NCBI GenBank assembly: GCA_016098155.1
Contig: JAAAJB010000134.1
Span: forward strand, 437-64,186
DNA from: Actinomortierella ambigua
Lineage: Eukaryota > Mortierellomycota > Mortierellomycetes > Mortierellales > Mortierellaceae
Direction of reading: 5' to 3'
Length of the DNA stretch: 63,750 bases
Below are positions 24,624 through 33,985 of the stretch, one piece after another (within the stretch, counting starts at the first letter, position 1; every line of letters starts with the position of its first letter). A program made the position numbers and the translations under genes. The notes beneath the pieces were generated by a model. It was not told the DNA's origin. It made no database searches and saw only the letters and a program-made list of their open reading frames with translations.

Positions 24624-25653
24624 GGTGGGAAAGTGAAGGTTGTGATCGTGGTTGTGGTTGTGAAAGGGTAGGGAGTAGGGGAGCGGAAAATGGGGGTGGA
24701 AGAGAGAGAGAGAGAGAGAAAGAGAGGCAGAGAGGCAGATAGAGAAGGCTACCGCCTTGGACGAGAGATGGTGGGAAAGGGTGGGTGCCAGAAGAGGGAG
24801 AGTCGAGCAGCGAACAGGGTAGATTATATAGAGGGCGTATAAGACAAGACAGCATGTCCGCTTCCCCTGGCTCTCACCACACCTGGGGTACTGCTCGTGG
24901 GCGAAGTCTTGTCTTTTGGCAAAAGACGAGGAGGCGCATGGTTGGGGATGACAGGGGGGAATGAGGGCAAGAGCGACAATTGGGACAGAGAGAAGGAGTG
25001 GCGATGCCCTTGCTTTTTCTTCAAAAGGCTAAAAATATGGCTGAATGAATTCTACGTGCAGGCCCTTACTGTGAAGTTCACCACGACGACATTATTGTCG
25101 TTCGTTCTGCAAGTACTTTCCAGAATCGACAATCAGATAGTTTACTGTGTGTATGCTAGGTCAAAGTGTCAAAAGGAGGGCCAGACTCTCTTCCTCGAGG
25201 CTATGTATCCTCTGTTTGTGCACAAGATATTCGTTCTAGGCGGGTTGCTTTTTGTTGTTTGCCTCCCCCTCTTTTCTTTTCCTGGTCCCTGGATTTCCTT
25301 TTTCAAACATGGGCTAACTGTCCGAGGAAGCGAGGATGGAGGGTGGTAGAAAAGGCAGTGTGCCTATTGCATCTGCATTCTCGATCGTGTTCCCTTCTCT
25401 CTTACAAAGAGATCATGACCGGAATCACATTGAGCCGTTTCTCTGCAGGGGCTCGATCACCATCCTCGGTACCTTGATGGAACCACATATGTCGTTCTCC
25501 CAGAAGAACGTGATCCATCCACACATCAAGGGCAGATCAGGGTTGGGCCAAGCATGTCGCTGTGCAGAGCGAGACTCTGACGGCGAAAAGTGTCATAATA
25601 CATTATTTTATTGTACAGGTTGTAAGGTATGAACAAAATTGGCCGTCGGCAGA
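24624..25653. other. Leader of copy C and intergenic region to copy D
   Basis: 24640-24830 is the CT-rich (coding-strand) leader of copy C, with a (GA)n run at 24703-24725. The rest carries only scattered frames. A segment around 25380-25610 faintly resembles kinase sequence (DHDRNHIEP, LMEP, NVIHPHIKG), but it is too weak to annotate. Confidence 0.4.
24834..24840 (-). promoter_or_regulatory. Candidate TATA box of copy C
   Basis: TATATAA on the minus strand, 211 bp upstream of the copy C start codon. Copies D and E have A/T elements at similar distances. Confidence 0.45.
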
Positions 25654-27477
25654 TCAAAGCATGTCCCTGGAAGAACCTCTCGGCTGACTTTCGGGAAGAG
25701 ACTGAGGGGCACCGGGCTGAAGAGGCAGGTAAATTTGAAGAGACTGAATTGTTTCTGCAGAGAGGCACGATCCACGCTCAGTATGCAATTCCGCCGAGGA
25801 AATTGTGGGTGAGTAACCACTGCAGCCTGCCAATGATGACGATATCGATGATGACCGGTGTACGGCTGGATCATGTGGGTTGTAGACAGTCGCTTGCGGA
25901 TGGAAAACGGTCTCTTGCGAATGGAAAGCAATCTCTTGAGGATGGGCAAGCGCTTCCCGTGAGTGGGAGACTCTCTCTCCTCGATGTGGACTGACATTTT
26001 GTTGACTGTGAACGATTGTCTCCTTTGCGTTGTGGTGCATTAAAGGCTGCTTCAGTAGCTCGGCATCGGACATAGGCGTAGTCGGATCATATAGTGTGCT
26101 AGCGCTCAGGCGGAGGTGGTGGTTTTGGTATGGTTGGGATCCAGTCTCAGTCTGGTGGTACGCCGTGTTCGTCAAGACTACAGCCTGCGAGTCTTGAAAA
26201 GGATCGCTCTCTGCATTCAGGACGACTACGCTGTGGTGTTGTCGATATCTTCGATAAGCGAGAAGGGCGACCAATGCCAACACAATGACGCCACCGACAA
26301 CACCTCCTGCGATGGCGGCAGTGTTTATTCCATCAGGTGTGGATCCCCGTAGGTATGGCGTGACAAGACTCGGGCCTGACCACGTTCTTGAGGGTATGTC
26401 AAAGGCATGAAAAAAATCCGTCGGTGTACCGTCCTGGTCCCCTCCAAACAATAGCAGCCCCTTGTTGCTCATGGTTGTGATAGCTCGATTCTGCAAGAAC
26501 GGTGGGACATCGCCGTTGGTGGTGATGGATACTAGTGTTGGCGTCCGTGTTGAGTTGGGGCTAATCGAGTACAGCAACGTCGACTTGTCTGGCGCCTACA
26601 AAAAAAAAAAGAAGCAGGAACTTAGGTGAGGGGAGAGTTGGTAAAAGCGGCAGCGCATATTCTCATACATATTGAATACATATTGATATGGATATTGTGG
26701 TTGCTGCGGCTACTGTACCTTGTCCACAATGTAGGCTGTGGCTCCCATGGTAACTGCAAAGGCAGCCTCGGTTAAGGTGACGCCTCCCATGTCCACTTCT
26801 TGAGGGGCCGCCAATGCTTGGATATCTGTAGGACTGTCCGTTCCTTGGTGAGAGCTGATGGTCATGTAGGCCAATCCTTTGGAGCCTGTTGAATCAAACA
26901 CGGTCAAGTATCCAAACAATGGCATGGTGCTCGCTGGGAAATATGTCCCGACGGAAAGCCGTGCATCTGGTGAAGGGTCTTGTTGAAGCCTCGGACTTAC
27001 AATATTTTGATCGCCTTTTGGCATCAAGTCATTGGCAACCCATGGGCTGCCTGTCATGGCACTGTTGGTAGTCGATCGAGCTGTGACCCATGTCCGGTTT
27101 TGATATACACCAGTGACGCTGTACAGCCTAGGAGAGGAAAGCAACGGGAATATTGGGTATGGCATCAAGACTGTGCCATCGACCAAGATATCGGTCATGT
27201 AGTTCCACGAGCCAAACTGACGCATGTAAAACCTGGGCGCTTCTGTCTCCCCGGCCAGTCGAGGGTAGAGTAGGCACACCTTTTCTGATTCCGGTGACCA
27301 CCATGTGGTGTTATGAAGGGCAAGCAGCGGCTCAGCCTTTGGGTTAATGATATCCGAAATATCGACACGGGTCACTTGAATGGTGGAATTGGAGGTGACG
27401 CCGACAACAACAACAGACGAGGATTTCCCCGGGTCTTCCACCACACAGGGGTGCTTGTAAATGAGGGCGAGGCTCAT
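25654..27477 (-). CDS. Kelch-ectodomain single-pass membrane protein, family copy D
   Basis: Two exons, 27477-26719 and 26595-25654, giving 566 aa. Start MSLALIYKHPCVVEDP. Ectodomain: Cys in PCVV and KVCLLYP, VTRVDISDIINP, LYSVTGVYQNRTWV, GATAYIVDK, and a kelch-like unit (NKGLLLFGGDQDG, FHAFDIPSRTWSGPSLV). Membrane span about 343-367 (AAIAGGVVGGVIVLALVALL), then YRRYRQHH. The tail has STLYDP and a run of degenerate His-Ser/Pro-Gln-Glu repeats (SHSREALAHPQEIAFHSQE...). It ends SSRDML without the PQYIP motif, possibly after a frame change in the last exon. The single intron position equals that of C and E. Confidence 0.85.
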
Positions 27478-28559
27478 GAAGGAAGCGGAAGGGGAGAGGG
27501 AAGGAGTGACAGGCCGAGAGGTGCGAGAGAGAACGAGAGAAAGAGGGAAGGAGAGCGAGAGGTGTGTCTGTGTGAGGGAGAAGAGAGAGAATGAAAAGGA
27601 AGCGGGTCTGTGGACTTGTGGGTTGGGCTAAAAAAAAAAGTTCGAAAACGAACTCTTGCGCAAGGTTGACCAGTCAAAAGGGTTTTATATGGTTGATGAA
27701 CAACAAGGAGTTTGTGGCGATGCTCCCTGAGTATATTGGCTGAGGTTGTTGGACACAAAGTTTGTTTGTCAGCCAACAAAACACAGAGAGAGGTCGACAG
27801 CATACGACTATCTGCTTGTAGGAGTGGAGGGTTGCCCGAGGCACGAGAGGGTGATGTCTGCCTCGCAGATCCAGGAAAAATGAAAGGAAGAAGAAAGAGA
27901 GAGAGAAAAAAAAAGAGAAAGAGTGAGGCAGAGGGAGAGAGTGAGCGAGAGAAGCGAGTCTGTCGCTTCTACAGCAATCGAATGGTGTTTGTGTGTGTAT
28001 GTAACTTGCCGCCGCAATACTCCCCAATGAGGGCGGCGTGTTGTTCACAAACTCTCTTGGGCGACCTACACGAAGAGAAACATTCGGTTCAGGGGCGTGC
28101 CTCATCTCCTTTATTTTCACAACAGAAAAGCAACAAGCTTTGCTGGAATTTGCATGCGTGGCCAGTTCATGCATAGCGACACAGCCGCCGACAAAAAAGC
28201 TGTTGGCGCGAAAAACCTCGTCCTTGGACTGCGCGAAACCAACACCGCCTTCCCTCAGCATCTTTTCCTCACCTCTGATCTCCGGCAACTCAATTGCGCC
28301 TGCTGGTCGCTGCAGACGAATCAATTGAGGGAAGGGTCGATTCTTGAGTTCGTTCGCCCATTTGCCTCCCTCCGAGGAGCAGTGCCTGTCATCTCCGTTG
28401 TAGAATTACTGCTGCCAGGGAGCAGACCTTTATCTGTCCCGAGATGGAAAATCTAGACCTTTGCTTGACGTGGGCGCAAAAAAGTCCGAAGTAACTTTAT
28501 CTGAGGTGTCCTTTGTTGTTCTTCCCTTGATTGTGTCGTCGGCACATTAGTTTCCTTGG
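27478..28559. other. Leader of copy D and intergenic region
   Basis: 27480-27600 is a (GA)-rich leader. 27890-27960 is a second purine tract. Neither contains a convincing gene. Confidence 0.45.
27683..27689 (-). promoter_or_regulatory. Candidate TATA box of copy D
   Basis: ATATAAAA on the minus strand about 206 bp upstream of the copy D start codon, the same distance as in copy C. Confidence 0.45.
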
Positions 28560-29630
28560 TAATGGGCGAGGGGGACTTGCCAATGTGTTGAAAAGAGTGA
28601 CAACGTACGCCTTTTCGTACCCAACTGAGTATGGGTGGGCGAATGTGGCAAGGGGATTGTGCAAGTGCCGTACAAAATTGGCTGCCACGTGGGTAGATCA
28701 TTCTGATCCTCAGGGCCTGGTCGTTCCCCACACCCACTGTTCGCGACGCTTCTTCCACGTCGTTCGGTACCTGTATCTTTACGTCTACAAGGGCCCTGAT
28801 CGTACAGGCATCGCTACCAATAACAACACCTGGAAGAGCCACAATGAGGTCGGGAGCTCTCAGAACGCCAGGTACACATGCGAAAACCTCTGGTGGATCG
28901 TTCAGTTCAAAATGCATGGTCGCTCACCTGGTGGTCTATCGTTTATCTGTTTACCTCGAAGACCATTAGATCGTCCTATTCCAGTTGTCGATGTCGTGTA
29001 GTTTGCATCACAAAAGAAGATTTGGCTTCATCTGAAGCCGATGGGCGCGCCAGACAATACACCTGTGCTGACATCCCTCATTTGCTATGTTTGGAAGAAC
29101 AATCGTTGGCAACCACGTCGAAGACAACAGCCCCAAGAACAGTGCTTCATGCCTTGCGTCTTTTACTACATCACGCCAGAGGCGCTACAAGCTGGAGAGA
29201 TCTCGTCACAGTGGTGTACAACCTCCAGGGCCGTAAGTTCTCAACGCAAGATGCCTGGCTCCGGAAGACGAACAATGAGCGCCGTGCATGCAAGAGGCAG
29301 GATTCTACCAGCACCCTTACCAGCTGCGACGTCACTTTTCCCGCATCTTGGCTGCAACTATAGGAGACTTCAAAGACGACCTTGCGGACGACTTCATCCA
29401 TGAGGCTGTGAGTGGTCGCAACGCATCACGCAACAGTTTCCTTGATGGAGAACGCGAGCGATATCACAATCTCTAATTTCACAGGATCATCAGGTCCTCC
29501 AAGGCGTATAGTTATGCCGTTGGCCGATGACTTTTTCTGTGTCAAGGCCACAAGACCTACAGTCATACCTGACCCCGCCATCGACGAGGATGACTTCAAC
29601 GAGACGTTGGCGTACCACTCTGTATGACGA
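28560..29630 (+). mobile_element. Helitron-like Rep/helicase relic
   Basis: Frames on the plus strand, each interrupted, line up in the order of a Helitron N-terminal domain and the following region. Near 28760-28950 are VRYLYLYVYKGPDRTGIA and FKMHGRSPG, matching the YLYKYVYKGxDRA and FxMHxRxPAV signatures. ICYVWKNNRWQPRRRQ is at 29080-29130. LLHHARGATSWRDLVTV is near 29167. MQEAGFYQHPYQLRRHFSRIL begins at 29288, and IGDFKDDLADDFIHEA follows. Frameshifts between blocks mean it is inactive. No terminal 5'-TC or hairpin-CTRR end was located. It sits between kelch copies D and E. Confidence 0.75.
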
Positions 29631-29880
29631 CTGGCGCTTCATGCAGTCAAGAGGTCCAACAGTAGTGGTGACATATTCTCTTTGTTCTGTCTTCTGTATA
29701 GCATTTTGCCACTGCTTGGCTGACGAGCTACTTGAAGATTCTAAAAAGAACGCCCACACCCTCTCCCCTCCCTCATGCCCGCCGGCGCCCTCCTCACCCA
29801 TCTCCTCTATTTTCTTTGGTTTTATAAATGCTTAGGAATGCAAAAAAAAGTCAATGCACTCAGGACATGATAGAGAGACA

Positions 29881-30048
29881 GCGCGACCCTTGGCCATTCT
29901 TCTGCCATGAGCGACACAAGGCGCCCATCTCACACCGCGAGTAGCCCGCTTTCCAGGTCTTCATTGGCAGCTCTCAGAAGAACCTGTCGGAGGCAGGGGT
30001 CTCGCATCATATGATGCTCGAGCTGCTGCACATCGCCACGAACTACCC
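29881..30048. repeat. 168-bp direct duplication, unit 1
   Basis: Matches 30103-30270 almost base for base over about 168 bp (start-to-start 222 bp). Differences include ccatt/ccgtc, an extra C in ggcgcccc, and tcgcat/ttacat. One plus-strand frame is open over much of the unit (FIGSSQKNLSEAG, MMLELLHIATNYP), so it may be a relic of an element gene. Confidence 0.9.
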
Positions 30049-30102
30049 CCCGGCACTACCAATGCGCGAAAGGACTCATTACAAGCCTGCATACTAAGAT
30101 GA

Positions 30103-30270
30103 GCGCGACCCTTGGCCGTCCTTCTGCCATGAACGACACAAGGCGCCCCATCTCACGCCGCGAGTAGCCCGCTTTCCAGGTCTTCATTGGCAGCTCTCAG
30201 AAGAACCTGTCGGAGGCAGGGGTCTTACATCATATGATGCTCGAGCTGCTGCACATCGCCACGAACTACC
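30103..30270. repeat. 168-bp direct duplication, unit 2
   Basis: Second unit of the duplication above, in the same orientation. The 54-bp spacer between units is not duplicated. Confidence 0.9.
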
Positions 30271-31107
30271 CTCCGACTGTATACATCACGACTGTCCTGG
30301 GAGTGAATTGACAAAGTGGAAAAAATTGATTGCACGACAAAAGTGGGGGAAAGTGGCAAAAATATAGGCACTCCTCCGTCCCCCCACCACCGTCACACTT
30401 CAGTCCCGTGACCCAGGCGCATGCACGTCCCCGTTGTTGCAGCACTCGCAGCACGTAGAAGGTTATCGAGTGCAGACACGCTCCACCTTGTGTGGGATTT
30501 CGACCTTTCCTCGCAGGCGACACGTTCATCATCTCGGCTATCACGTTTCTTGCGCACATTTCCTCAACCCGATGATTATCCTCTCACCAACGCTCGTTTC
30601 TTGTTATCACCAATCTACGTTACTCGACGCGTCGTTTGTAAAAAAAAAAAAAAAAAAAAAATACTTCGCATCTTCAATTGGCACTCTTTCTTTAACCCTC
30701 ATCTCTCTGCTTAAAGTAATGTATCATGTCTCAATAGACTTTTGGTCGGTGGGAGTTAGGAAAGCGCAGATTGTAGGCGTTCGCGTCTTAATGCTGGCTC
30801 TTTCTTAGTGGGGCTTCTGTTAGTTCGCGGCGGAAGGGCGGGAAGTGGAGGATGGCGTGTTCATTGACCTAGCATTTTTTGGTGTATTTATCAATCTTGC
30901 ACCGATGACCGAGTGTTACAGCCAACTATTTTTTTTTAACAAAAGTGTCTCGAAATGGACACACAGATAAATGAGACGAGGCAACAAAGGTGCCGTGCAG
31001 AAGAATAAGAATTACAAACAAAGATATGCACAAAAGTGGAGGTAAGCCTGTTATGAACAGAGCCATTACATGGTTTCAGAAGATGATGCTAGAGAGAAAT
31101 TATGCGC
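30271..31107. other. Intergenic region with poly-A tract
   Basis: Contains a run of about 22 A at 30640-30661 and A/T-rich 3' flank of copy E from 30880. No supported gene. Confidence 0.5.
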
Positions 31108-32828
31108 TTAGCTAGGAATATACTGCGGGCCATTCCACTGGCTTGCCACGTTCGAGGGAACAGAGTGGGTGCCTGCGGAAGAGACAACAGAGCCACGGTC
31201 GGCGTTTGTGATCGAGGCAACAGGCGAGTACGCCGACTCGTGGCTCATCGGTGACGTCTGGTACAATTGGGGGTGCAGCAGAGGTTGCGGAGAAGGGTAA
31301 GATGAGGACTTTGAATGCTGTGATGACAGGTCTACATGTTCTTGTTGCTGCTGTTGATGTTGCGGCTGGAAAAACGCCGACGGACTATACGATTCATCCA
31401 CCGGCACAGTGAACACGATCTGCGGCTCATATATATGACCGACATGCCTCGACACAAGGTGCGAGTCCTGGATCCCTGGCTGAAGTAATGACGGCTGCAG
31501 TGACGGCTGGACCACGCCGAGGTAGTCACCTTTGGGTACATCCATGTCTCTCTCTGGGCCGGACACGACAACGTGGTGGTGTTGTCGTCGATACCCCCGA
31601 TAGACGAGGAAGAGCACCGCTGCCAGCACTACCACGCCTGAGGCGATACCACCGGCGATGGCACCAACATTGTTTGATTCCTTGGACGGTTGGGCTGGCG
31701 GTGGTGCCTGTGGTAGACATGGTTGAACGAGATTGGGCCCAGACCATTCGCCCAAGGTCGTGTCAAAGATGTTGAAGGCGCTGATAGGCTTGTCTTCCTG
31801 AAGACCACCAAACAGCAGCAGCCTTTTGTTGTCAAGCACAGTGCCAACGCGACTGGGCATGAAACGAGGCACGTTGCCCTTTACGGTGACTGGCGTCAGT
31901 TTTGAAGTTGACGGCTCCTTGGGACTAATGGAATACAACACTGTTGACTGACAGTCATTCGGCCCCTAGTTTGTAAAAGGTGTTTTGAGGTAGAGATACA
32001 GTGAGAACGAGAAGTAGTACCAGTGTGTAAGTTGAGAACACATTCTCTAGCAAAGAAGGATAGGACAAGACTTACTTTGTCTACAATATAGCCTGTGGAC
32101 CCCATGGTAATGGGAAGGGCAAACCTAGTCAAGACAATGCCACTCATGTCGACAGCGAATGGGGCGCTGAGCGACTGAAGGGTTGAGTCATTGGACAGCT
32201 TGAGGCTAATGGTATGGTACGTCCATCCCTTGGAGCCGGTAGCATTGAACACCGTCAAGTGGCCTTCGGCTGGCAGGATTTTGGTAAGGGTGAATGTGCC
32301 GATCGAAAGCTCTGCATCTTCAGGGGGAAAGGTTCTCAGGTTCTCGTTGTGCCAGGGGTTGTTGGTGCCTTCACGCACAAAGGAAGCCCAGGACGAGCCG
32401 AAGAGAGAGGTGTTTGTCGTAGCCGCCGTTACATAGAGGTAATCGTTGAAGCTGCCGGTAAAGCTGTACAGCTTACTTGAGCGCGCTGAGATTAGCATGT
32501 CAATTGGTCTGTTCACATCGCCATTCACCCTGATGTCAGACGACACGAGCTCTCCCCCCAGCTGCCACATGTAAAAGGTCGGAATGCCTTGGATCCAGTG
32601 TTCTCTTGGGTAGAGAGCGCAGACTCTTTCTTTCCCTGCTCGCCAGGCGTCTGTGTCGTGGTATGTTGAGGGGGCTGAGAATTTTGGGTTGTTGATATCA
32701 GAGATGTCGACGCGTGTCACCTCTAATGTTGTATCGGTGGATTCATTGATGCCTGCTACCACCACTGTGGAGGTGGCAAGAGGGTCCTGTATGACACAGG
32801 GGTATTTGTAGGCAACCTGAGTGCTCAT
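31108..32828 (-). CDS. Kelch-ectodomain single-pass membrane protein, family copy E
   Basis: Two exons, 32828-32076 and 31965-31108, giving 536 aa. Start MSTQVAYKYPCVIQDP. Ectodomain: Cys in PCVI and RVCALYP, VTRVDISDINNP, LYSFTGSFNDYLYV, GSTGYIVDK, kelch-like unit (NKRLLLFGGLQED, FNIFDTTLGEWSGPNLV), and several sequons (NTS, NDS, NAT). Membrane span about 352-375 (AIAGGIASGVVVLAAVLFLV), then YRGYRRQHHH. The tail contains GHIYEP and a Gln-rich run and ends WNGPQYIPS. The single intron matches C and D. It is nearest to C by eye. A 5.5-kb gap holding the Helitron relic separates it from D. Confidence 0.87.
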
Positions 32829-33985
32829 TAAGAGTGTAAGAAAGATAGGGAAAGATGGAAGAGAGAAAGTGTGCGTTGGTGTATGTCAATTGGGTGGGTG
32901 TGTCTGTGTGAGAGACAGAGCGTGTGCGTGTGAAAACGAGAGAAAAAGAAAACGAGCGTGTGCGTGTGAAATCGAGAGACAAAGGAGACAGAGAAAGTGT
33001 GATCGCCTGTGCAAGCATACAAAGCTGTGAGGAAGAGTTGGATGCGATGGGGTTAAATATTCACACTGGACTTGCACCTGATGATCAAGGCCCTCAGTCT
33101 TCCAGCAGAGGGTTTGGGAAGATCCACCATTGTGCTCGTTGAAAGACTAAAAATAAGAAACAACATCAACAGTAAGAAAGTGGCGAGGAGCGAGCAGCTC
33201 GAAGGGGGCAGAAGACATTCATGCGGGCGTCTTGAAGAAGTCGCTTCTGTGCTTAGCCCACACGACGCCAAAGATCAAGGAGAAGTTTACACATCCCTCA
33301 TGTTGACAGAAAAAGGATGCTTAGAACAACCACTTTCTCGTTTAGAGAAGTTCCAATAGCAACGGAAGGAGAGACCACAGCACCCGTAGTCCGACGAGTG
33401 AATGCCTCATCCATGTGCACAACTTTGAGCTGGGCCATGGGCCGCTCTACATACAAACTGGAGAACAGGCAAAAGTATAAGTTAGGCATGGTAGATGAGG
33501 TCTCTGTTGGAAAACACGGCAGGTTCCTCAATTCTCTCCATTGGGAAACAAACAGAAAAACAATATGCGACTCTCAGGGGTGAGGAGTAGCCTCCTCCTG
33601 GACGGGTGCCCTAGCTAGCTGAGAAGATCACTGGGACCTCTGTTGAGTATGGAATGTTCTATGTGTTGATGAATACGAGTCTTTACTCTCCCCTTTTATT
33701 TTCAAGGTGGTATCTGCATAGCATTGGCAAGAGACAGCACAACAAGTCATGGTCAAAGTAAAGCTGAGTATTTTATCACAAGCAATCCCTTTCTCTGTTA
33801 TGTTGGTCGTACGCATGTAGTGCCGTTGGCACAGCCTTTCTTAGCAACACGCGTTGGTTGGGTCGCCAATTCAATAATCAATCCTTGTGGAGCACCCAAA
33901 AAACCCAAAAAGAACTTTGCCACCAACAATTCTTGCTTTTTTTTTTTTCTCCAATCGTTGCCACCATTGACTCTTCATTCTTGAC
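32829..33985. other. Leader of copy E and intergenic region
   Basis: 32840-33000 is a GTGTG/GAGA-rich leader of copy E. An A/T element (33053-33059) lies about 225 bp upstream of its start. 33060-33985 has scattered short frames on both strands, none recognisable. Confidence 0.45.

Noticed and set aside
25380..25610. Faint kinase-like words (DHDRNHIEP, LMEP, NVIHPHIKG)
   Set aside because: Too short and scattered; no ordered subdomains.
16200..32000. Full kelch beta-propeller in copies A-E
   Set aside because: Only one clear kelch unit is visible; the rest of the ectodomain lacks repeated GG motifs, so a propeller is not claimed.
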